Notes under the pieces: generated by a model
Seen by the model: the letters and a program-made list of their open reading frames with translations, nothing else
Told to the model about the DNA's origin: nothing
Database searches by the model: none
Assembly (NCBI GenBank): GCA_947487745.1
Contig: CANKXQ010000064.1
Span: 1-7,296, forward strand
Origin: Spartobacteria bacterium
GTDB taxonomy: Bacteria > Verrucomicrobiota > Verrucomicrobiia > Chthoniobacterales > Terrimicrobiaceae
Reading direction: 5' to 3'
DNA: 7,296 nucleotides
In this document: positions 1 through 6,340 of the stretch, piece by piece
How positions within the stretch are numbered: the first letter of the stretch is position 1
How the letters are laid out: every line of letters begins with the position of its first letter
Made by a program: the position numbers and the translations under genes

Positions 1-338
<338 letters not shown>

Positions 339-354
339 GTAATCAAAGCCTAAT

Positions 355-421
355 TGACCACAGAGGACGCAGAGAACACAGAGCCTCAAAAACTCTGTGC
401 TCTCCGTGAACTCTGTGGTCA
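355..421. repeat. Long imperfect inverted repeat made of 9-nt units, between gap and pgk
   Basis: Two 29-nt arms (355-365 plus 366-383, and 393-421) surround a 9-nt loop (384-392). I count 24 of 29 complementary positions, including a perfect 11-bp outer stem (TGACCACAGAG / CTCTGTGGTCA) and a perfect 7-bp inner stem (CACAGAG / CTCTGTG). One further mismatch can form G-U in RNA. Each arm is also three tandem 9-mers: CCACAGAGG, ACGCAGAGA, ACACAGAGC on the left, and ACTCTGTGC, TCTCCGTGA, ACTCTGTGG on the right. The element fills most of the 134-nt gap and ends 51 nt before the pgk start. There is no T-tract straight after it, so it is not a classical terminator. It could be a dispersed REP-like element, an RNA stabiliser or processing site between gap and pgk, or a protein-binding site. 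From memory, CACAGAG-type palindromes recur in environmental bacterial genomes, but I could not check this. Confidence 0.85.
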
Positions 422-472
422 TTCCTTTTCAGACAAACCCGTTCCTCTCTCGCTTTCGAATTTCCCATTACT

Positions 473-1711
473 ATGAAAAAATCCATCAAAGACATTTCCG
501 TAAAAGGCAAACGCGTTCTCATGCGCGTGGACTTCAATGTTCCCCAAGACAAAAAGACCGGTGCCATCACCAACACCCAGCGCATTTCCGCCGCGCTACC
601 CACGATACAACACGCCCTGAGTGAAGGTGCATCCGTCGTTCTCATGAGCCACCTCGGCCGCCCGGATGGCAAAGTCGTCGAAAAATTTTCTCTCAAGCCC
701 ATCGCCGAAAAACTCTCCGAACTCCTCGGCAAGCCCGTGAAGTTCCTCAGCGATTGCGTCGGCACCGAAGTCGAAGCCGCCTGCGCCTCGCTCCAGCCCG
801 GCGAAGTCGTCCTTCTCGAAAATCTCCGCTTCCACATCGAAGAGGAAGGCAAAGTCAAAAATGAAGACGGCACTTCCACCAAAGCCGATCCCGAAAAAGT
901 CGCAGCCTTCCGCGCCAGCCTTACGAAGCTTGGCGATGTCTTCGTGAGCGACGCCTTCGGCACCGCCCACCGCGCGCACTCATCCGTCGTCGGAGTCGAT
1001 CTCCCTAAAGTTGCCGGCTTCCTCATGCAGAAGGAACTCGACGCCTTCGCAGCCGTGCTCGACAACCCGCAGCGACCACTCTTGGCCATCCTCGGAGGCG
1101 CCAAGATCGCCGACAAAATCCCGCTCATTCGCAACCTCATCGAGACCGCTGACGAGATCATCATTGGCGGCGGCATGGCCTACACCTTTAAAAAAGTTCT
1201 CGAAAACATGCCGATTGGAAACAGCCTCTTCGACCCCGAAGGCGCCAAGATCGTCGGCGAGTTGATGGAAAAAGCCAAAACCCGTGGCGTCCAAATCCAC
1301 CTGCCTGTCGATTACATCACAGCCACCGCCTTCTCACCCGACGCCGAAACCGGCCACGCCGATGACAAATCCGGCATCCCCGATGGACTCGAAGGCCTCG
1401 ACTGCGGACCCAAGTCCCGCGAAATCTTCGCCGCCGCCATCGCCCGCGCCAAAACCATCATCTGGAACGGCCCCGCCGGCGTCTTCGAATTTGAAAAATT
1501 CGCCGAAGGCACGAAATCCATGGCCGCAGCCGTCGCCGCAGCCACCGCATCAGGTGCCATCACCATCGTCGGTGGAGGCGAAACCGCCACCGCCGCCCAA
1601 AAATCCGGCGTCGCCGACAAGGTCACCCATTGCTCCACCGGTGGAGGCGCCTCCCTCGAACTCCTCGAAGGCAAAGCCCTCCCCGGAGTCACGGCCCTCA
1701 GCGAGCGCTAA
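473..1711 (+). CDS. pgk: Phosphoglycerate kinase, eukaryote-like type
   Basis: Transfers phosphate from 1,3-bisphosphoglycerate to ADP in the cytosol, giving 3-phosphoglycerate and ATP. At 412 residues it is close to the longer PGK forms. Visible motifs in order: RVDFNVP (18-24), TNTQRI with substrate Arg (R37), SHLGRP (59-64), NLRFH (117-121), [12 protein letters not shown] (160-171), ILGGAK with nucleotide-site Lys (K211), GGGMA (232-236), WNGPAGVFE (331-339), [13 protein letters not shown] (367-379) and [14 protein letters not shown] (388-401). The FHIEEEGK loop (120-127) with [23 protein letters not shown], and the tail [15 protein letters not shown], read like animal and fungal PGKs rather than the shorter Bacillus/E. 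coli form. The usual Asp of the GGGD(S/T) nucleotide motif is Glu here (E370). The ATG at 473 fits the family N-terminus; no Shine-Dalgarno motif precedes it. Codons are strongly C-ending, as expected for a highly expressed native gene. Confidence 0.98.
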   Translation: MKKSIKDISVKGKRVLMRVDFNVPQDKKTGAITNTQRISAALPTIQHALSEGASVVLMSHLGRPDGKVVEKFSLKPIAEKLSELLGKPVKFLSDCVGTEVEAACASLQPGEVVLLENLRFHIEEEGKVKNEDGTSTKADPEKVAAFRASLTKLGDVFVSDAFGTAHRAHSSVVGVDLPKVAGFLMQKELDAFAAVLDNPQRPLLAILGGAKIADKIPLIRNLIETADEIIIGGGMAYTFKKVLENMPIGNSLFDPEGAKIVGELMEKAKTRGVQIHLPVDYITATAFSPDAETGHADDKSGIPDGLEGLDCGPKSREIFAAAIARAKTIIWNGPAGVFEFEKFAEGTKSMAAAVAAATASGAITIVGGGETATAAQKSGVADKVTHCSTGGGASLELLEGKALPGVTALSER

Positions 1712-1746
1712 ACCGCCCTCCTGCCAAATCAGGCAAAAAAAGGCCT

Positions 1747-1777
1747 GGCCCTCCTGTAGATCCAGGAAGGCCCTCTT
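1747..1777 (+). terminator. Possible transcription terminator after pgk
   Basis: Begins 35 nt past the pgk stop. GGCCCTCCTG (1747-1756) pairs with CAGGAAGGCC (1763-1772) around the 6-nt loop TAGATC, with one mismatch in a 10-bp stem. It is preceded by an A7 run (1735-1741) and followed by CTCTT, a weak T-rich tail. The stem is convincing; the tail is poor for a Rho-independent terminator, so termination is an inference from position. Confidence 0.45.
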
Positions 1778-2021
1778 ACCGCATTGCCAAATCCAGAGCA
1801 CATTTTCAGCGATCCCTCAGGCCAGTCAGAAAAATCCTGGCTCTTCTTCGCTGTTCTTGGGGCCGTGTAGTTCCAGAATTTTCCCAATCGGATCCAGTGC
1901 CGTGATTATTTCTTCCGAAGGCCCCCAAAATGCGCCAAGTGTCCTCAAGGTTTTTTTGCCCGCGCTTTCGGGTTCTTGCGGTTTTTTTTGATCCTCCACA
2001 TATTCGTGCCACCTGCGCAAT
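1778..2021. other. Intergenic stretch without a recognised gene
   Basis: Nothing in the roughly 310 nt between the pgk stop and the ATPase remnant resembles a known family on either strand. On the minus strand a reading frame of 64 codons (2020 down to 1826, TTG start) gives a charged product with WHEYVEDQKK near its N-terminus and a helix-like segment IITALDPIGKILELHG near its C-terminus. Only about half of its third positions are G or C, unlike the native genes, and I do not recognise it. It could be the decayed 3' end of a gene cut at the same junction (about 2020) where the ATPase homology begins, or chance. Two T-tracts on the plus strand (T7 near 1952, T8 at 1982-1989) lie in the same stretch. 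Confidence 0.4.
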
Positions 2022-2723
2022 TCGCTCGCCCCCGCGCCGGTCGAGGAGGATTTCCGCGAATGGATCGAAGCCTACTGGGCACGCGACATCTTGGAACTTT
2101 TCTCCGTTGGCAAACGCCATGCCTTTTTGAAATTCCTCGAACTTCTGTGGCTGCAAAGTGGCGTTCTCTGCGAACTCAGCAAACTTGCCGCCCCCTGCCA
2201 AGTCAGCCGCCAAAGCCTTGCCAACTACCTCGACATCCTCGCCGCCACAGGCGTCGTTCGCATCCTCCGCCCGTTCGCTCAAAACCCCGCCCGAGAGATT
2301 GTGGCCATGCCCAAGGTTTATGCATTCGACACCGGCTTCGTGTGCCATATCCGCGGCATCACCAGTCTCCGCCCTGATGACATGGGAACACTCTGGGAAC
2401 ACCTTGTGCTGGATACGCTGCTCTTCCATCTCCCAGCCGAGGAAATCCACTACTGGCGCGACAAGCAAAAACACGAAATCGACTTCATATGGGCCCCCCG
2501 CAATGCGCCCCCGGTCGCAATCCAGTGCAAATGGCGAGCTGCTGCAGGCGACCCTGCGGATTTTGCCTCGTTCTCAAGCCTCTACCCGGCCGCCGACCGC
2601 TGGATTCTCGCCGCCGACCGGACTGGTGCCATCGCCCGCTCTCAAAAGGCAAAATCCTACACTGAAACTGGCATCGACGCGATACCGGAACTTATTTGCA
2701 AACATAAGCAGCGAGGTTCTTGA
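2022..2723 (+). pseudogene. AAA ATPase with DUF4143 domain, C-terminal remnant lacking the ATPase half
   Basis: Proteins of this family carry an N-terminal P-loop ATPase, a winged-helix-like middle and a C-terminal DUF4143 domain with a nuclease-like fold; their role is poorly defined. Here only about 230 C-terminal residues remain. Family-typical segments in one frame: APVEEDFREWIEAYWARDI (from about 2031), VSRQSLANYLDILAATGVV (helix-turn-helix-like), PKVYAFDTGFVCHIRG, GTLWEHLVLDTL, YWRDKQKHEIDFIW and VAIQCKW. In homologues I recall the last motif as IECKW; here the acidic residue is Gln (codon 2523-2525), one G-to-C change away, which would remove an acid of the nuclease-like core. The frame is closed by TGA at 1989-1991, and no Walker A or B motif occurs upstream in any frame. 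A TTG at 2091 could start a 210-residue protein, but that would begin inside the domain. A relic is the best reading; expression of a truncated protein cannot be excluded. Confidence 0.8.
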
Positions 2724-2743
2724 AATTTATATCCTCCACGCAG

Positions 2744-2903
2744 CGCTACCCCTGGCAGGATTTTCGCCCTGCTCACGGTTGTGGCCTCGCCGACTGTATC
2801 GTTGCCGCTACTGTGCATCTTCACGGATTGACACTGGCAACCCTCAATTCCCAAGCATTTCCCAATGCTTCAAGATGTCAGAGTGCCATACCAAAAACCT
2901 TAA
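2744..2903 (+). pseudogene. PIN-domain (VapC-like) toxin, C-terminal remnant with frameshift
   Basis: PIN toxins are Mg-dependent ribonucleases with four acidic residues. Only the last third is present. One frame gives HGCGLADCIVAATVHLHGLT (2774-2833) and then LATLN (to 2848), which matches the third-acid block of the family (Asp codon at 2792-2794). After base 2848 the family pattern continues one base further on as PKHFPMLQDVRVPYQKP with a TAA stop at 2901-2903. The T at 2849 therefore looks like a one-base insertion. The N-terminal two thirds, with the first two acidic residues, are absent: upstream lies the end of the ATPase remnant, only about 20 nt away. No antitoxin partner remains. 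This is a different PIN subfamily from the intact toxin at 6568. The gene is inactive by both truncation and frameshift. Confidence 0.8.
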
Positions 2904-2937
2904 CCCTTTGATAGAAGTCTCCAGTCTCAAACTCCAG

Positions 2938-2947
2938 CCCCCCCCCC
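2938..2947 (+). repeat. Homopolymer run of ten C
   Basis: Ten consecutive C residues lie in the non-coding stretch 2904-3147, between the toxin remnant and the SIS gene. It sits in no credible reading frame, so it is probably neutral or a site of sequence-length uncertainty. Apart from this run and the AT-rich segment upstream of 3148 I see nothing in that stretch. Confidence 0.9.
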
Positions 2948-3081
2948 GTTTGGAAAGGGAAAGAATAGAAATGCCCAGCACGCCTGAAACCAAGCCTGCC
3001 CGGCCGCTCTCGCTGCTCTCGGTTTTATCCCCGCGTGCGAAGTGAGATCTCGACAAATTTCAGCCGAACAGAGGCTTATGA

Positions 3082-3108
3082 TTGTAGTTGGAGATTTTTA
3101 GATAAAAT
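3082..3108 (+). promoter_or_regulatory. Weak candidate promoter for the sugar-nucleotide operon
   Basis: A TAAAAT box (3103-3108) lies in a local AT-rich patch (about 38% GC over 3061-3120) with a poor TTGTAG -35 candidate (3082-3087) and a short 15-nt spacer. A start of transcription near 3115 would give a leader of about 33 nt to the ATG at 3148. The support is the AT-rich patch before the first gene of a packed operon; the boxes themselves are weak. Confidence 0.3.
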
Positions 3109-3147
3109 CGCAACTTTTGGATTTCGCGAATCTACACTGGGTCTATC

Positions 3148-3750
3148 ATGGAGATTGAAGCTTTTAAAAATTCCTGCAATGTTCGCAGAGTGATTTTTTC
3201 TGCAGCAAGCTATGTCGAGCAATTAGCGAGTGCTTTTTCTAAGGTGGAAGTTGCCGTTTGCAATCGGCTTGAGGCTTCTCTGAATGCGGCGCGTGAGCGA
3301 AAGGCTAGCGTCTTTCTTTGTGGCAATGGAGGTAGTGCTGCGAATGCAAATCACTGGGCTAATGACCTCATTTACGGAGCAGGGAAGACCGGTCGTGGAG
3401 GAGTTCGCGCTCACTCGCTTGCGGCGAATACATCAGTGATCATGTGTCTGGCCAACGACACAGGTTACGAAAATGTCTTCTCTGGACAGCTTCGAGTTCT
3501 CGCATCACCGGGCGATATTCTCATCGCCATGTCGGGAAGTGGCAACTCGCCGAATATCCTTCGCGCTTTGGAGGAAGCAAAGAACCTCGGGTTGGAAACT
3601 TGGGCGATCGTCGGTTACGATGGGGGCAAGGCTTTGCAACTCGCCCAAAATGTGATCCATTTTCCCGTCAACGATATGCAAATCGCGGAGGATCTCCAAA
3701 TGGTCGTCTGTCACGAAGTCACCAAAATCCTCGCCACACCTGTCTCATGA
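3148..3750 (+). CDS. SIS-domain phosphosugar isomerase, GmhA-related
   Basis: Likely cytosolic ketose/aldose phosphosugar isomerase or sugar-phosphate-binding protein. GmhA, the closest characterised relative, converts sedoheptulose 7-phosphate to D-glycero-D-manno-heptose 7-phosphate. It has 200 residues, near the GmhA length. The SIS core is clear: CGNGGSAANANH (58-69, phosphate loop), SLAANTSVIMCLANDTGYE (90-108), GDILIAMSGSGNSPNIL (122-138, second phosphate-binding Ser/Thr loop) and GYDGGK (156-161). Two positions differ from GmhA by my motif alignment: the catalytic Glu after NHWAN is Asp (D73), and the His of the C-terminal E-x-H helix is Gln (Q184, in EDLQMVV). The substrate or chemistry may therefore differ. 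It overlaps the next gene by 4 nt (ATGA), implying translational coupling. The ATG at 3148 gives an N-terminus longer than strictly needed. Its 5' part is more AT-rich than the glycolytic genes. Family sure; exact reaction not. Confidence 0.88.
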   Translation: MEIEAFKNSCNVRRVIFSAASYVEQLASAFSKVEVAVCNRLEASLNAARERKASVFLCGNGGSAANANHWANDLIYGAGKTGRGGVRAHSLAANTSVIMCLANDTGYENVFSGQLRVLASPGDILIAMSGSGNSPNILRALEEAKNLGLETWAIVGYDGGKALQLAQNVIHFPVNDMQIAEDLQMVVCHEVTKILATPVS

Positions 3751-5285
3751 GTTCTCAAAAAATCCTCGCTTTCGACGAGGCGGCATCAGTTTTTGATCGG
3801 GAGCGTCTCGCCGGTCGGCGGGTCGTCCAGTGTCATGGGACATTTGATCTCATCCATCCCGGACATATTGTTCATCTTGAGGAAGCCCGCGCGTTGGGTG
3901 ACCTGCTGGTCGTGACCGTTACGGATGAGAAGCATGTCAATAAAGGTCCCGGTCGACCTTGCTTTAATGACGCTCTGCGCGCCCGCACCCTTGCTGCACT
4001 CGAGTGTGTGGACTATGTCGTTTTAATTCCCCACACGGCTGCGGTGGAAGCAATTCGTCTCGTCAAGCCATATGTCTACTGCAAGGGCAGCGAGTATGAA
4101 GACGCGTCGAACGATGTTACAGGCAACATCCACGATGACCTCACTGAGGTGCGTGCGCATGGCGGGGACGTTCGCTACATCGGGTCGGGTGCTTTCAGTT
4201 CCACCCGCCTGCTGAATCGCCACTTCGACCACATTCCAGAAAAAGTCCGCTCGTGGTGCCAAAAACTCGCCACCCGCACATCTGCTGCCGAAATCCGCAC
4301 GATGGTCGATGGTTTTCAAAACCTCCGCGTTCTCGTCCTCGGCGATACGATCATTGACCAATACGCCTCCCTCAAAGTCCAAGGCCTTACCTCGAAAAAT
4401 CGCATTATTTCGGGTCGCTTTCTTCACCAGGATACTTATCTCGGCGGCGCTTTGGCCGTTGTGCGGCATGTGAAGGAATTTTGCTCAAATGTTCGTTTCG
4501 TCAGTCTGCTTGGCACGGAGCCGTGGGTCGATGACTTGGTAGCAGGGGCACTGCGTCCTGAAGAAGACGCCACTGTGCGCGAGGAGTCCTTCACCACAGT
4601 TGTGAAGAAGCGCTATGTCGAGCCGCTTCTTGCCGGTAACGAACTCTCAAAACTCTTCTCAATAAACTACCTCAACGACGAGGTGCCTCCGCAGGCCGTT
4701 CAGGACAGGCTCTTCGAGGTTGTGCGGCGTGAGATGAAGCAATGCGATGTCGTTCTCCTTGCCGATTTCGGCCACGGACTCATGCAAAAAAAACTGCGCG
4801 AACTCGTGCAGGAAGAAGCGCCATTTTTGGTTCTAAATTGCCAAACGAATAGTAACAACCACGGCTTTAACATCATCACGCGCCAATACCAGCGCGCCGA
4901 TGCCTTTTCACTCGATAATCAAGAAATCATGCTCTCATGCGGCTTGCGGGATTTTGATCCTGATACAGAGCTTTCATCCATTGCTCAGCGTTTTGGTTCC
5001 AAGTATGCGTGGTTGACGCGCGGCAGCATTATGACTCTCGGTCTGGCTGAGGGCTACGAGCCATCAGAAATCCCGCCCTTGGTCACCGATGTCACAGATA
5101 CGGTTGGGGCAGGGGATGCCTTTTTCTCGGTGGCTGGTCTTGCCGCAGTGAGTCGATTGCCGCTGGATGTGGCGACTTTCATTGGCCAGTTGGCTGGCGC
5201 ACAGGCCGTGAATATCGTAGGCAACGAGCGCCCGATCTCAAAGGCCGCCCTCCTGAAATCCGCAATTTCCCTTCTCAATTTTTAA
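3747..5285 (+). CDS. Bifunctional nucleotidyltransferase-PfkB sugar kinase, HldE-like with reversed domain order
   Basis: Predicted cytosolic enzyme that phosphorylates a sugar phosphate and couples it to a nucleotide, giving an activated sugar as HldE does for ADP-heptose. It has 512 residues. Residues about 1-170 are a cytidylyltransferase-like domain: HGTFDLIHPGH (30-40) with the HxGH motif at H37/H40, a G-GRP-F stretch, LAALECVDYVVL, and SSTRLL resembling the closing ISST-type motif. Residues about 190-512 are a PfkB/ribokinase-like kinase: VLVLGDTIIDQY (GD at 199-200), YLGGALAVV (GG at 233-234), and DTVGAGDAFF with catalytic-base Asp at 457. Classical HldE has kinase first and transferase last. 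The reading frame is open well upstream, but the ATG at 3747 overlaps the SIS stop and begins just before the transferase domain, so I chose it. The next gene starts 6 nt after the stop. The nucleotide (ADP, CDP or GDP) and the sugar are not determinable. Confidence 0.9.
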   Translation: MSSQKILAFDEAASVFDRERLAGRRVVQCHGTFDLIHPGHIVHLEEARALGDLLVVTVTDEKHVNKGPGRPCFNDALRARTLAALECVDYVVLIPHTAAVEAIRLVKPYVYCKGSEYEDASNDVTGNIHDDLTEVRAHGGDVRYIGSGAFSSTRLLNRHFDHIPEKVRSWCQKLATRTSAAEIRTMVDGFQNLRVLVLGDTIIDQYASLKVQGLTSKNRIISGRFLHQDTYLGGALAVVRHVKEFCSNVRFVSLLGTEPWVDDLVAGALRPEEDATVREESFTTVVKKRYVEPLLAGNELSKLFSINYLNDEVPPQAVQDRLFEVVRREMKQCDVVLLADFGHGLMQKKLRELVQEEAPFLVLNCQTNSNNHGFNIITRQYQRADAFSLDNQEIMLSCGLRDFDPDTELSSIAQRFGSKYAWLTRGSIMTLGLAEGYEPSEIPPLVTDVTDTVGAGDAFFSVAGLAAVSRLPLDVATFIGQLAGAQAVNIVGNERPISKAALLKSAISLLNF

Positions 5286-5291
5286 CACCCT

Positions 5292-6284
5292 ATGCGTTGT
5301 ATCGTTACCGGAGCGTCAGGTTTTATCGGCAGTCACCTTGTGGATGCCCTTCTCGCGGATGGGCACGAGGTGCTGGGGATTGATGATCTCAGCACCGGGC
5401 GCTTGAAAAACCTCGATGCTGCGCACAGTCAGTCTGGATTTCGTTTTTTGGAAAAAAACATCTGCTCGGCATCCAAAACAGACCTGCCATTTGCCGAATG
5501 CGACTGGTTTTTCCACTTGGCGGGGCGTGCTGATCTCGTGCCATCTATCGTTAATCCTGAGGATTACTTTCGAGTTAATGTGGAAGGCACATTCCGCGCG
5601 CTGCAGCTTGCCCGCGAGCTTGGAGTGAAGCGCTTCCTCTATGCCGCCAGTTCGACTTGCTATGGCATTCCCGATGTCTATCCGACGCCGGAGACCGCAC
5701 CCTGCAAGCCAGAGCACCCTTACGCGCTCACGAAGCTCATGGGTGAGGAAATGGTCATGCACTGGCACAGGGTTTACCAGCTCCCGACGCTTTCGCTTCG
5801 CCTCTTCAATGTCTATGGCCCGCGCAGCCGCACCACAGGAGCCTATGGAGCGGTCTTCGGAGTTTTTCTCCGACAAAAACTCGCCGGCGTGCCTTTCACA
5901 GTCGTAGGCGATGGCTCGCAAACACGCGATTTCACCTTCGTTTCTGATGTGGCCTCGGCGTTCCTTGCTGCAGCAAAATCCAACGCCCAAGGCGAAATTT
6001 TCAATATCGGTTCCGGTCACAGCTATGCCGTAAATCGTTTGGTGGAGCTGCTCGGCGGAGACAAGGAATTCATTCCACGGCGTCCCGGCGAGCCGGACTG
6101 CACCTTTGCCGACACACAAAAAATCAGCACCTGCATTGGGTGGAATCCCACCATCCCGTTGGAAGAAGGCGTCGCTCGCATGATGGCCGTCATCGATGAT
6201 TGGCGCGACGCCCCGCTTTGGAATCAATCCACCATCGCCGAAGCCACGGCAGACTGGTTCAAACACCTCGGACACACTTCATGA
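5292..6284 (+). CDS. NAD-dependent sugar-nucleotide epimerase/dehydratase (extended SDR)
   Basis: Cytosolic enzyme acting on a nucleotide-linked sugar, probably as a 4-epimerase or related oxidoreductase of surface-polysaccharide synthesis. It has 330 residues, normal for GalE/WbpP-type extended SDRs. Motifs: TGASGFIGSH (6-15, NAD-binding glycine motif), GIDDLSTGR (29-37, acidic residue favouring NAD), HLAGRAD (75-81), SSTCYG (120-125, catalytic Ser/Thr region), YALTK (144-148, catalytic Tyr144 and Lys148), LRLFNVYGPR (169-178) and RDFTFVSDVASA (212-223). The C-terminus (DDWRDAPLW followed by IAEATADWFKHLG) resembles a subgroup found in LPS and O-antigen clusters. The ATG at 5292 sits 6 nt after the preceding stop and starts directly at the Rossmann strand; no Shine-Dalgarno motif is seen. 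With the two genes before it this forms an isomerase, kinase/nucleotidyltransferase, epimerase set. It could also be a 4,6-dehydratase; the sequence alone does not settle this. Confidence 0.93.
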   Translation: MRCIVTGASGFIGSHLVDALLADGHEVLGIDDLSTGRLKNLDAAHSQSGFRFLEKNICSASKTDLPFAECDWFFHLAGRADLVPSIVNPEDYFRVNVEGTFRALQLARELGVKRFLYAASSTCYGIPDVYPTPETAPCKPEHPYALTKLMGEEMVMHWHRVYQLPTLSLRLFNVYGPRSRTTGAYGAVFGVFLRQKLAGVPFTVVGDGSQTRDFTFVSDVASAFLAAAKSNAQGEIFNIGSGHSYAVNRLVELLGGDKEFIPRRPGEPDCTFADTQKISTCIGWNPTIPLEEGVARMMAVIDDWRDAPLWNQSTIAEATADWFKHLGHTS

Positions 6285-6305
6285 AAAAAAGCCCCTGCTT
6301 GCAGA

Positions 6306-6333
6306 TTGACTTGTCGATGTAAGAAACTATCTT
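6306..6333 (+). promoter_or_regulatory. Promoter of the toxin-antitoxin operon
   Basis: TTGACT (6306-6311) and TATCTT (6328-6333) are separated by 16 nt, a good sigma-70-type match. The -10 box ends only 7 nt before the antitoxin ATG at 6341, so transcription should start at or within a base or two of the start codon, giving a leaderless or nearly leaderless mRNA. The promoter starts 22 nt after the epimerase stop, so the module need not rely on readthrough. Confidence 0.6.
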
Positions 6334-6335
6334 AC
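6319..6335. promoter_or_regulatory. Operator-like palindrome over the -10 box
   Basis: GTAAGA (6319-6324) and TCTTAC (6330-6335) are perfect 6-nt inverted arms around the 5-nt spacer AACTA. The palindrome covers the whole -10 box. AbrB-type antitoxins, alone or with their toxin, usually repress their own operon by binding such a site, so this is the expected place for autoregulation. Confidence 0.6.
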
Positions 6336-6340
6336 TTTTC

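Noticed and set aside
343..1176. Long minus-strand open frame (277 codons) opposite pgk
   Set aside because: Shadow of the C-rich third positions of pgk on the other strand; low-complexity Ser/Arg-rich product, no family resemblance.
1722..1793. Direct repeat TGCCAAATC at 1722 and 1785
   Set aside because: Only 9 nt, two copies, no associated element; compatible with chance.
1957..1989. Possible terminator (CCCG / CGGG stem with a T8 tract)
   Set aside because: The stem is only 4 bp and the T-tract begins about 10 nt after it; not a convincing Rho-independent terminator.
1284..1991. Plus-strand open frame rich in Pro, Ser and Lys running through and past pgk
   Set aside because: Out-of-frame reading of pgk; the composition is typical of a frame-shifted GC-rich gene.
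2158..3045. Plus-strand 295-codon frame across the ATPase and toxin relics
   Set aside because: Overlaps the ATPase remnant in another frame, and its Ser/Pro-rich product matches nothing; the family motifs are in the other frames.
3444..3746. Upstream extension of the bifunctional gene to 3444
   Set aside because: It overlaps the SIS gene in another frame and encodes Arg/Ser-rich sequence with no domain; the ATG at 3747 with ATGA overlap is far better.
5316..6275. Minus-strand open frame of 319 codons opposite the epimerase
   Set aside because: The plus-strand SDR motifs are complete and decisive; the antisense product shows no recognisable motif and arises from codon bias.
6295..6304. Small hairpin CTGCTTGCAG after the epimerase
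   Set aside because: 4-bp stem with a 2-nt loop and no T-tract; too weak to call a terminator.
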